DNA of 8,017 nt from an uncultured Collinsella sp. (GCA_900549185.1 URNM01000086.1:1-8017); one strand, 5' to 3'. Counted from the first letter of the stretch, positions 1-5,268 are shown. Notes: generated by a model from the letters alone, not told the origin. Made by a program: numbers and translations.

Positions 1-32
1 CTCGTGGGCTCGGAGATGTGTATAAGAGACAG
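1..32 (+). other. Illumina Nextera adapter remnant (Tn5 mosaic end), not genomic
   Basis: Bases 1-32 match the 3' 32 bases of the Nextera read-2 transposase adapter. The last 19 bases (14-32, AGATGTGTATAAGAGACAG) are the engineered Tn5 mosaic end used in tagmentation libraries. It sits exactly at the contig end and interrupts a reading frame, as expected for untrimmed adapter carried into an assembly. Any residues translated from it are artificial. It should be masked before annotation. Confidence 0.97.
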
Positions 33-550
33 ACATAGAGCTGGCCGTCGTCGCCGACGATGACGTTGGAGGGGTTGAAGTCGCCGTGGCAGACCTTGAA
101 CTCCTTGGTCATGCCGTCCAGACGCTCCTGAAGGTTGTAGCGCGTGGTGGCATTGAGCTGATCGAGGCTGTCGATCATGCGGGCGAACTTGTCGCGCTGA
201 CGGTTGAGCAGCGGGGAGGTGTAGCCGTGGATCTCGATCTGGAGGTCGACGAACATCTCGAGGTACTCACCAAAGCGCTGGGGCTCGGCAGTCATCTTCT
301 CGGCAAGGGTGGTGCCCGGAACCTTCTCGGTCACGAGCGCCCAGCCGTTGGCGTTCTCGAGCTGGGAAACCTCGAGAGCCTTGGGGCTGCGGATGCCGCA
401 CTCATTGATGCGGGCAAGATTCAAAGCCTCGTTGAACACGTCGGAGACAGGCTTGGTCTCGTTAAAGACCTTGACGATCTTGTCGCCCAGGTCGTAAACG
501 ACCTTGTTGCCACGGCGGACGAGCTCGGTCTTGGAATCGGGTAGCAGCAT
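33..550 (-). CDS. APH/kinase-fold phosphotransferase, 3' part missing at contig end
   Basis: The N-terminal 172 codons of a small phosphotransferase of the aminoglycoside phosphotransferase/choline kinase fold; the rest is cut by the adapter-tagged contig end. An N-lobe segment reads DLGDKIVKVFN (residues 20-30), where K27 is the likely ATP-binding lysine. The catalytic loop HGDFNPSN is at 155-162, with D157 the probable base and N162 the metal ligand. The second metal-binding Asp would lie just beyond the break. The overall look resembles the TIGR02172 paralogous family, whose substrate is unknown to me; I would not call this antibiotic resistance. The start at 550 is supported by GAAAGGA seven bases upstream. 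It lies 88 bp downstream of adhE on the same strand, so read-through is possible despite the hairpin between them. Family assignment is moderate and function is unassigned. Confidence 0.8.
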
Positions 551-582
551 GGTTGCATCCTTTCAACGATGCGATAGAAGCG

Positions 583-621
583 ACGGCGGGGGTGTGTGAA
601 ACACCCGTGCACCCCCGCCGT
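583..621 (-). terminator. GC-rich hairpin between adhE and the phosphotransferase gene
   Basis: A perfect 12-bp stem (ACGGCGGGGGTG at 583-594 with CACCCCCGCCGT at 610-621) encloses a 15-base loop, and lies 17 bases past the adhE stop codon. In the minus-strand direction it is followed only by a weakly T-rich CGCTTCTATC. It is therefore not a textbook intrinsic terminator. It may terminate partially, or protect the adhE transcript's 3' end from exonucleases. The hairpin is seen directly; its function is inferred. Confidence 0.55.
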
Positions 622-638
622 TAAAAACCGTGCTAAAA

Positions 639-3287
639 CTAGCAGACGGCGTAATCCTGGGGCTCGCGGCCGTAGTAGGCGTCCAGGTAGAGCTCCTTGA
701 TCTCGCTCATGAGCGGGTAGCGCGGGTTAGCGCCGGTGCACTGGTCGTTGAATGCCTGCTCGGTCATCTCGTCGAGGGTGTCGAGGAAGTACTGCTCGTC
801 AACACCGTAGTCGGCGATGGTCTTCTTGACACCGATGAAGTCCTTGAGCTCCTCGAGCTTCGTGATGAAGTTCTCGAAGACCTCCTTGTCGTCCTTGCCC
901 TCGATGCCGCAGTACTTGGCCATCTCGGCGTAGTTGTGCAGCGCGTTGGGGTAAGGATACTGGGAGAACGTGCCCATCTTGACGGGAGCCTCGGCGGCGT
1001 TGTAGCGCATAACGCGGGTCAGGATGACGGCGTTGGCGATGCCGTGGGGCAGGTGATGGAAAGCGCCGAGCTTGTGGGCCATGGAGTGGTTGAGGCCCAG
1101 GAAGGCGTTGGCGAAGGCCATACCGGCCATGCAGGAGGCGTTGTGCATCTCTTCGCGGGCGTGCGGGTCCTTGGCGCCGTTCGTGAAGCTGGAGGGCAGG
1201 TTCTCGAAGACGAGCTTGGCAGCGCGCTCGGAGAGGCCCTTGGTGTAGTCGGAAGCCATGATGGAGACGTAGGACTCGATGGCGTGGGTCATGACGTCGA
1301 TGCCGGAGGCAGCGGTCAGGCCGCGCGGGGCGGTCATGCAGTTGTCGGCGTCGACGATAGCCATGTTGGGGAGCAGCGCGTAGTCGGCGAGCGGCCACTT
1401 AATGCCGGTCTCCTTGTCGGTGATGATGGCGAACGGCGTGCACTCGGAGCCGGTACCCGAAGAGGTCGGGACGGCGACGAAGTAGGCCTTCTTGCCCATC
1501 TCGGGGAAGGTGAAGATACGCTTGCGGATGTCCATGAAGTCCATGGCCATGTCCTCAAACTTGCACTCGGGGTGCTCGTACATCATCCACATGATCTTGC
1601 CGGCGTCCATAGCGGAGCCACCGCCGACGGCGATGATGACGTCCGGCTCAAAGAGAGCCATCTGCTTGGCGCCGCGACGTGCGCACTGCAGCGACGGATC
1701 GGGCTCGACGTCGTAGAAGCAGTCGTGGGCGATGCCCATCTCGTCGAGCTTGGCCTCGATGGCGCGGGTGTTGCCATTCTTGAAGAGGAACTGGTCGGTG
1801 ACGATGAAGGCGCGCTTCTTGCCCATGACGTTGCCCAGCTCGTCGAGGGCGACGGGCGTGGAACCCTTCTTGAAGTAGACCTTCTCGGGAGCGCGGAACC
1901 ACAGCATGTTCTCACGGCGCTCGGCCACAGTCTTAACGTTGATCAAGTGCTTCACCCCAACGTTTTCGGAGACGGAGTTGCCGCCCCAGGAGCCGCAGCC
2001 CAGGGTCAGAGACGGCTTCATGCCAAAGTTGTACAGGTCACCGATGCCGCCGTGCGAGGACGGGGTGTTGATGACGATACGGCAGGCCTTCATGACGTGC
2101 TCGAACAGGCTGATCTTCTCGGCCTGGGCGGGGTGCACGTACAGAGAGGCGGTGTGGCCCGGGCCACCGGCGAGCACCAGGTGCTCGGCCTTGTCGACGG
2201 CCTCCTGGAAGTCCTTGGCGTGGTACATGGCCAGGACCGGGGAGAGCTTCTCGTGGGAGAACTCCTCCTTGGCGGGGTCGGTGGAGGTGACCTCGGCGAT
2301 CAGGATCTTGGTCTTGGCGGGAACCTCGATGCCGGCGAGCTCGGCGATCTTGGCAGCGGCCATGCCGGGGATGCGGTGATCGAGAGCGCCGTTCTTGAAC
2401 ATGGCGGCACGCAGGGCCTCCATCTCGGCACCCTGCTTGACGAAGTAGCAGCCGCGCTTCTGGAACTCGGCCTTAACCTGGTCATAGATGCTGTCGATGA
2501 CGGTCACGGACTGCTCGGAAGCGCAGATCATGCCGTTGTCGAAGGTCTTGGAGTGGATGATGGAGTTGACGGCGAGCAGCACGTCGGCGGTGTCGTCGAT
2601 GACGACCGGGGTGTTACCGGCGCCAACGCCCAGGGCGGGCTTGCCCGAGGAGTAAGCGGCCTTGACCATGCCCGGGCCACCGGTGGCGAGGATGATGTCG
2701 ACGTCGCGCATGACCATGTTGGTCAGCTCGATGGAGGGGACATCGACCCAGCCGATGATGCCCTCGGGGGCGCCGGCCTTGACGGCGGCGTCAAGCACGA
2801 GCTTGGCGGCGGCGATGGTGCACTTGGCGGCAGCCGGGTGCGGGGAGATGATGATGGCGTTGCGGGTCTTCAGGCAGATCAGCGTCTTGAAGATCGCGGT
2901 GGAGGTGGGGTTGGTCGTCGGGATGACGGCGCCCACGATGCCGATGGGCTCGGCGATCTTGGTGATGCCGTAAGCCTCGTCGCGCTCCAGGACACCACAG
3001 GTCTTGGTGTTCTTGTAAGCGTTGTAGATGTACTCTGCGGCGTAGTGGTTCTTGATGACCTTGTCCTCAAGAACGCCGCGGCCGGTCTCCTCGATGGCCA
3101 TCTTCGCCAACGGGATACGAGCCTTGTTGGCGGCCATGGCGGCCTCATAGAAGATCTTGTCGACCTGCTCCTGCGTGTACGTAGCAAAAAGCGCCTGGGC
3201 CTCTCGCATCTGAGCGAGCTTAGCCTCAAGCGCCTCTACGTTGTCCACAATTGCGGGAGTAGTGTTTTCCGGTGACTTTTTCACCAT
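639..3287 (-). CDS. adhE: Bifunctional acetaldehyde-CoA / alcohol dehydrogenase AdhE
   Basis: This cytoplasmic enzyme reduces acetyl-CoA to acetaldehyde and then to ethanol, using two NADH; it is a main route of NAD+ regeneration in fermentation. The 882 residues match the family's usual size. The N-terminal aldehyde dehydrogenase domain spans roughly residues 15-450, with the catalytic cysteine C255 in GMICASEQS. The C-terminal iron-dependent alcohol dehydrogenase spans roughly 465-875. It has the NAD-binding GGGSAMDAGK (555-564) and the expected iron ligands D664 and H668 (DVMTHAIE), H734 (NHSMAH) and H748 (HLPHG). All key residues are present, so it should be active in both steps. Family members assemble into spirosome filaments. 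The start at 3287 is supported by AAGGAG six bases upstream. It appears to be transcribed from its own promoter near 3328, followed by a phosphotransferase gene on the same strand. Codon use is strongly G/C-ending, typical of a highly expressed host gene. Confidence 0.98.
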   Translation of the reverse strand: MVKKSPENTTPAIVDNVEALEAKLAQMREAQALFATYTQEQVDKIFYEAAMAANKARIPLAKMAIEETGRGVLEDKVIKNHYAAEYIYNAYKNTKTCGVLERDEAYGITKIAEPIGIVGAVIPTTNPTSTAIFKTLICLKTRNAIIISPHPAAAKCTIAAAKLVLDAAVKAGAPEGIIGWVDVPSIELTNMVMRDVDIILATGGPGMVKAAYSSGKPALGVGAGNTPVVIDDTADVLLAVNSIIHSKTFDNGMICASEQSVTVIDSIYDQVKAEFQKRGCYFVKQGAEMEALRAAMFKNGALDHRIPGMAAAKIAELAGIEVPAKTKILIAEVTSTDPAKEEFSHEKLSPVLAMYHAKDFQEAVDKAEHLVLAGGPGHTASLYVHPAQAEKISLFEHVMKACRIVINTPSSHGGIGDLYNFGMKPSLTLGCGSWGGNSVSENVGVKHLINVKTVAERRENMLWFRAPEKVYFKKGSTPVALDELGNVMGKKRAFIVTDQFLFKNGNTRAIEAKLDEMGIAHDCFYDVEPDPSLQCARRGAKQMALFEPDVIIAVGGGSAMDAGKIMWMMYEHPECKFEDMAMDFMDIRKRIFTFPEMGKKAYFVAVPTSSGTGSECTPFAIITDKETGIKWPLADYALLPNMAIVDADNCMTAPRGLTAASGIDVMTHAIESYVSIMASDYTKGLSERAAKLVFENLPSSFTNGAKDPHAREEMHNASCMAGMAFANAFLGLNHSMAHKLGAFHHLPHGIANAVILTRVMRYNAAEAPVKMGTFSQYPYPNALHNYAEMAKYCGIEGKDDKEVFENFITKLEELKDFIGVKKTIADYGVDEQYFLDTLDEMTEQAFNDQCTGANPRYPLMSEIKELYLDAYYGREPQDYAVC

Positions 3288-3293
3288 TTGTGT

Positions 3294-3300
3294 CTCCTTG
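3294..3300 (-). promoter_or_regulatory. adhE ribosome binding site
   Basis: On the minus strand CAAGGAG is followed by ACACAA and the ATG at 3287. It fixes the adhE start and argues against the in-frame alternatives. Confidence 0.85.
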
Positions 3301-3322
3301 CGATCGGAGATTTACCCTACGC

Positions 3323-3338
3323 CTTGCATGATAGCAAG
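3323..3338 (-). promoter_or_regulatory. Candidate adhE promoter (extended -10) inside a short dyad
   Basis: The minus strand reads TGCTATCAT, an extended -10-type element (TATCAT at 3328-3333). It lies about 40 bases before the adhE start. No good -35 hexamer is visible at normal spacing, which the TGn extension could offset. The -10 is exactly the loop of a perfect 5-bp dyad (CTTGC 3323-3327, GCAAG 3334-3338), so a dimeric regulator binding here would occlude RNA polymerase. This is inferred from sequence alone. Confidence 0.45.
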
Positions 3339-3384
3339 AAATTATTCGGTGAACGGTAAGATTCCCGTAAAAGGCACACTAAAC

Positions 3385-3404
3385 CGCTTCAATAAAATGA
3401 AGCG
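3385..3404. promoter_or_regulatory. Inverted repeat upstream of adhE, candidate operator
   Basis: A perfect 7-bp dyad (CGCTTCA 3385-3391, TGAAGCG 3398-3404) surrounds an A/T-only six-base centre. Allowing one bulged C, the arms extend outward through AAAC (3381-3384) and GTTT (3404-3407). It lies about 50 bp upstream of the candidate adhE -10. The shape fits a dimeric transcription factor site. It does not match the Rex consensus (TTGTGAA-n4-TTCACAA), so no regulator is named. There is no T-tract, so a terminator is unlikely. Confidence 0.45.
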
Positions 3405-3439
3405 TTTAACTAAAACTATCTGCCTGCTCCATCTCCCCG

Positions 3440-3490
3440 CTCATTGGGGACAGACTTACATGAGTGCTTTCACTCATTTGGGACAGACAT
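3440..3490 (+). repeat. Left REP-like unit with perfect hairpin
   Basis: Two directly repeated GGGACAGAC motifs (3447-3455 and 3480-3488) flank a perfect hairpin: ATGAGTG (3460-3466), loop CTTT, CACTCAT (3471-3477). Bases 3440-3466 are the exact reverse complement of 4539-4565. Hairpin-forming units of this size beside a RAYT gene are what the transposase family recognises as single-stranded DNA. Confidence 0.85.
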
Positions 3491-3537
3491 CGTTTTGCCA
3501 TTTTGCCGTTCTGAACCTGTTTTTGCCGATCATTGGA

Positions 3538-3543
3538 TATAAA
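3538..3543 (+). promoter_or_regulatory. Possible -10 element for the RAYT gene
   Basis: TATAAA occurs in an A/T-rich stretch about 75 bases before the RAYT start. No convincing -35 is found 15-19 bases upstream. Three copies of TTTTGCC (3493, 3501, 3521) lie just before it. Weak, as expected for a poorly expressed RAYT. Confidence 0.3.
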
Positions 3544-3618
3544 TAGGTCACAGGCTCAGCATTTCGCGTTCCTTCTCTCCTTTTAGGTGTTGCCTGTTCA
3601 GTTTTGAAAGGAGAGATT

Positions 3619-4395
3619 ATGCCCCGATGTGCCCGCGCCGTTTCGCTCACCGGCTATTACCACGTCTTTGACCGTGGCAACTCCAAACAGATTATTTTTG
3701 AAGATGACTCTGACCGATATCGTTTCTTATCGGACATCTCGGACAGGTTTGCACGCCATAAAGTGGCAGTGTTGGCTTGGTGCCTTATGGACAACCACTT
3801 CCATTTGATGGTTGATGACCCATATGACAACCTTTCAAAGGCAATGCAGTGCGCACTGACGGCGTATGCTAAGTATTTCAATGGGAAAACGGGAAGAACG
3901 GGCCATCTGTTTGACAATCGCTATTCGCGTGTTGCGGTTGAGTCGGACACACAGGCGGTGCAGCTACTCGATTATATCCATCTCAATCCTGTGAAAGGTG
4001 CGATCGACTCTCTCGAAGCATACCGCTGGTCAAGCTTTAGGGCATACCAGCTGGGCTACGATCCCTTTGACATCTGCGATGCGGCCCCTATGCTCGATAT
4101 TGTCGGGGGGTCTCGTCACTATTGTGAGCATCTTAAGGAAGTTGCCGGGCGGATCTGGTCAGTTGAGATTCTTCCACGCCGACGGATCCTCGATGAGGAT
4201 GCTCTTTCCGTTGCGCGCGAAGTCCTTCCGAGCATAGATCCTGCGCTGCTCAAGGCCCTGCCACGCCCCGATCGTGATGCGTGTCTGCTGAGGCTCAGGC
4301 GGGCACATCTCACGGTCAAGCAAATTGCCCGTATCACCGGCATCGGCGCTACAAGCGTGACCAAGGCCACCGCGGGCTGGAACGAGGCGGCGTGA
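3619..4395 (+). CDS. REP-associated tyrosine transposase (RAYT, Y1/HUH family)
   Basis: A 258-residue protein of the IS200-like Y1 transposase superfamily, REP-associated branch. These enzymes cut and rejoin single-stranded REP hairpin DNA through a tyrosine-DNA intermediate, using a metal held by a His-hydrophobic-His motif. That motif is HFH at residues 60-62 (LMDNHFHLMV). The likely nucleophile is Y102 in FDNRYSRVAV, followed by the RAYT hallmark DYIHLNPVKG (118-127). The C-terminal LTVKQIARITGIGATSVTKA (231-250) looks like a helix-turn-helix, found in some RAYT groups as an additional DNA-binding part. The ATG at 3619 is preceded by AAAGGAG at five bases, which is better than the in-frame TTG at 3604. 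The reading frame is intact with all catalytic residues. REP-like repeats flank it on both sides. It is convergent with rpmB and divergent from adhE. Confidence 0.93.
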   Translation: MPRCARAVSLTGYYHVFDRGNSKQIIFEDDSDRYRFLSDISDRFARHKVAVLAWCLMDNHFHLMVDDPYDNLSKAMQCALTAYAKYFNGKTGRTGHLFDNRYSRVAVESDTQAVQLLDYIHLNPVKGAIDSLEAYRWSSFRAYQLGYDPFDICDAAPMLDIVGGSRHYCEHLKEVAGRIWSVEILPRRRILDEDALSVAREVLPSIDPALLKALPRPDRDACLLRLRRAHLTVKQIARITGIGATSVTKATAGWNEAA

Positions 4396-4457
4396 GGTAC
4401 GTACTGGTGGCGATCGAAGCGCCGTGAGTTCGTCGATGCACTGTGAGCTTTGGAAAG

Positions 4458-4567
4458 CACTCATCTAAGTCTGTCCCCAATGCGTGAAAACACTCATGTA
4501 AGTCTGTCCCCAATGCGTGTGTCCCCAATGCGTGAAAACACTCATGTAAGTCTGTCCCCAATGAGTG
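4458..4567 (-). repeat. Right REP-like cluster: three units plus a partial unit, inverted to the left copy
   Basis: Units begin with CACTCAT at 4458, 4491 and 4539. Each continues through a TAAGTCTGTCCCCAATG core (CTAAG... in the first, GTAAG... in the other two). The first two units run into GCGTG, and the last ends in ATGAGTG, which pairs with its own CACTCAT start. A partial unit (4520-4534, TGTCCCCAATGCGTG) is an exact tandem copy of 4505-4519. Units are joined by AAAA and there are no unique spacers. The last unit is the exact reverse complement of the left repeat over 27 bases. Confidence 0.88.
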
Positions 4568-4568
4568 C

Positions 4569-4599
4569 AAAAAGGCGCCCTCCGTAGGGGGGCGCCTTT
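4569..4599 (-). terminator. Intrinsic terminator of rpmB, probably also usable from the RAYT side
   Basis: AAAGGCGCCC (4571-4580) pairs with GGGCGCCTTT (4590-4599). The stem extends inward by TCC against GGG, closing a GTA loop, for 13 pairs including one G-U. On the minus strand the stem is followed by TTTTTGC, a good U-tract for rpmB. On the plus strand only TTTGG follows, so it is weaker for the convergent RAYT gene. Confidence 0.85.
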
Positions 4600-4667
4600 G
4601 GTAAGTTCTATGTGAACGCGAGGTCTTTAACCCGGAGAGTCCGAGGTACTTGTTGGTAAGACCTTAT
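4600..4667 (-). other. rpmB 3' trailer with minor dyads
   Basis: This short noncoding stretch lies between the rpmB stop and its terminator. It holds a 7-bp dyad (AGGTCTT 4621-4627, AAGACCT 4658-4664) and inside it a 4-bp one (CGGA 4633-4636, TCCG 4640-4643). I see no tRNA or small gene here; any function is speculative. Confidence 0.3.
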
Positions 4668-4856
4668 TTAGGAGCGCGCAACCTTGCCGGACTTGAGGCA
4701 GGTGGAGCAAACGTTCATCTTGCGACGGTGACCATCGACGACGACGTAGACGCGCTGGATGTTGGGGCGGAACTTACGGTTGGTGACGCGGTGAGAGTGG
4801 CTGATGGAGCGACCGGCAACGGGGTGCTTACCGCAAACTTCGCAAACTTTGGACAT
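4668..4856 (-). CDS. rpmB: 50S ribosomal protein L28 (bL28), zinc-ribbon form
   Basis: A 62-residue large-subunit ribosomal protein. The core SHSHRVTNRKFRPNIQRV (residues 19-36) is the L28 signature, and length and basic character fit the family. Two CxxC pairs, C5/C8 (CEVC) and C50/C53 (CSTC), mark the zinc-binding form; many bacteria also have cysteine-less paralogues used under zinc limitation. The start at 4856 is chosen because AAGGAGGG lies seven bases upstream. Starting at 4904 would add 16 residues not seen in L28. It is a single-gene unit with its own promoter and terminator, divergent from the pyr operon. No Zur-type box was recognised. Confidence 0.97.
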   Translation of the reverse strand: MSKVCEVCGKHPVAGRSISHSHRVTNRKFRPNIQRVYVVVDGHRRKMNVCSTCLKSGKVARS

Positions 4857-4862
4857 AACTGA

Positions 4863-4870
4863 CCCTCCTT
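4863..4870 (-). promoter_or_regulatory. rpmB ribosome binding site
   Basis: AAGGAGGG on the minus strand is nearly full anti-16S complementarity, spaced six bases from the ATG at 4856. It decides the start codon. Confidence 0.85.
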
Positions 4871-4872
4871 GG

Positions 4873-4892
4873 GCGACAAACGAACATGTCGC
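4873..4892 (-). promoter_or_regulatory. Hairpin in the rpmB leader, just upstream of the Shine-Dalgarno
   Basis: A perfect 6-bp stem (GCGACA 4873-4878, TGTCGC 4887-4892) with an eight-base loop lies two bases before the ribosome binding site in the predicted transcript. The position would allow an effect on translation initiation, for example feedback by a ribosomal protein, but nothing beyond position supports that. Confidence 0.35.
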
Positions 4893-4910
4893 GTTAACAA
4901 ACAAGCCTGA

Positions 4911-4919
4911 ACTATAGCA
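4911..4919 (-). promoter_or_regulatory. rpmB promoter, extended -10
   Basis: The minus strand reads TGCTATAGT, an extended -10 with five of six consensus bases in the hexamer. It is about 55 bases before the rpmB start. The -35 is poor; TTGCGC occurs with a long 20-base gap. A 6-bp dyad (GCACAG 4917-4922, CTGTGC 4933-4938) lies between the two elements. Confidence 0.6.
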
Positions 4920-4922
4920 CAG

Positions 4923-5147
4923 AAGTCGCTCCCTGTGCGCAATCTACACAGAGATATTCCTCTTTTGGCGATAGTGCCCACGCCACGGCCCTGGACGTAG
5001 ATCCGATTTGCGTGCAGCAGAGGGGATTATGCCAGCTCGTGCGTGCGTTTTCAAGCTCGTCCCACAAATATATATAGGTTTATTGAGCTTTGGGCTCCGT
5101 TTACGGATTGCTCTGTATTTATGCTCGCAATTAAGCTCGAGGTTGGC
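4923..5147. other. Noncoding region between the rpmB and pyr promoters
   Basis: The interval contains an A/T-rich patch (ATATATATA around 5067-5075) and several scattered AGCTCG hexamers (5034, 5054, 5134). No tRNA, convincing small gene, terminator or repeat was seen. A 46-codon frame starting at 5029 runs into the pyr promoter and is not credited. Confidence 0.5.
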
Positions 5148-5155
5148 TACACTAT
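5148..5155 (+). promoter_or_regulatory. Candidate pyr operon promoter -10
   Basis: TACACTAT contains two possible -10 hexamers (TACACT, CACTAT), with no strong -35 at normal spacing. It is favoured mainly because it places the transcript start near 5161, just ahead of the attenuator hairpins, giving a leader of about 147 bases. Confidence 0.4.
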
Positions 5156-5179
5156 CCCTTGACCATTAAAGGGGTACGA

Positions 5180-5233
5180 GATACCCACATGGAATTACAT
5201 AGCTGCCAAAGAGCAGCCCTTCCTGTGGGTGTC
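5180..5233 (+). promoter_or_regulatory. Upstream hairpin of the pyr attenuator (candidate antiterminator)
   Basis: GATACCCACA (5180-5189) pairs with TGTGGGTGTC (5224-5233), ten pairs with one G-U. Past a bulged T, GG (5191-5192) also pairs with CC (5222-5223). Its 3' arm includes GGTGTC (5228-5233), which is also the base of the terminator's 5' arm, so the two structures exclude each other. That is the arrangement of a pyr leader antiterminator. A nested hairpin, GCTGC (5202-5206), loop CAAAGA, GCAGC (5213-5217), is the best candidate PyrR-binding loop. It shares only part of the Bacillus consensus (CC-N-G-N-GAGG). Pairings are read by eye; which state PyrR favours is inferred. Confidence 0.6.
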
Positions 5234-5268
5234 TGGTCCGCTTTAAGCGGTCGGGCATCTATTTTTTT
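5228..5268 (+). terminator. pyr operon attenuator terminator
   Basis: The 5' arm 5228-5242 pairs with the 3' arm 5246-5259. The apical CCGCT/AGCGG stem is closed by a TTA loop. Below it, past one T-T mismatch and a bulged G, a lower stem joins GGTGTCTG to the 3' arm CGGGCATC side, with several G-U pairs. A run of seven T (5262-5268) follows directly. It lies in the leader about 40 bases before pyrR, so it can only act as a conditional terminator on the whole operon. Confidence 0.78.

Larger units (their letters stand above)
3440..4567 (+). mobile_element. RAYT/REP element: Y1 transposase gene bracketed by inverted REP-like repeats
   Basis: A HUH/Y1 transposase gene is flanked on the left by a REP-like unit (3440-3490) and on the right by an inverted cluster of related units (4458-4567). 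The left and right sides share a perfect 27-bp inverted repeat (3440-3466 against 4539-4565). The gene's codons are visibly less G/C-biased than those of adhE, rpmB or the pyr genes, suggesting separate ancestry. RAYTs are known to be tied to the REP sequences around them and are usually domesticated, single-copy genes rather than active insertion sequences. The limits given are those of the repeats; no target-site duplication could be defined by eye. Confidence 0.8.

Noticed and set aside
86..544. Plus-strand 152-codon frame opposite the phosphotransferase gene
   Set aside because: Antisense shadow; the minus-strand frame carries the HGD kinase motif and a good ribosome binding site.
630..3275. 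An 881-codon open frame on the plus strand opposite almost all of adhE
   Set aside because: It is the mirror of a GC-rich, strongly codon-biased gene, where the antisense frame lacks stops. The translation is low-complexity, rich in Val/Leu/Gly/Asp/His, and matches no family I recognise, while the adhE frame has all catalytic motifs.
3381..3407. Rex-type operator in front of adhE
   Set aside because: The arms (CGCTTCA/TGAAGCG) do not match TTGTGAA/TTCACAA; kept only as an unnamed candidate operator.
3604..3618. TTG start five codons upstream for the RAYT gene
   Set aside because: It would include the AAAGGAG ribosome binding site in the coding sequence; the ATG at 3619 has ideal spacing.
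4458..4567. Possible CRISPR array
   Set aside because: Units are adjacent, joined only by AAAA or nothing, with no unique spacers and no cas genes; they match the inverted repeat on the other side of the RAYT gene.
4349..4570. Minus-strand frame encoding repeated LGTDLHECFHA peptides
   Set aside because: The peptide repeat is only the REP units read in frame; there is no Shine-Dalgarno and it runs into the RAYT gene's antisense.
5029..5169. A 46-codon frame with a weak AGGGG upstream
   Set aside because: It overlaps the pyr promoter and leader start, resembles no known peptide, and has unbiased codons; it is better explained as chance.
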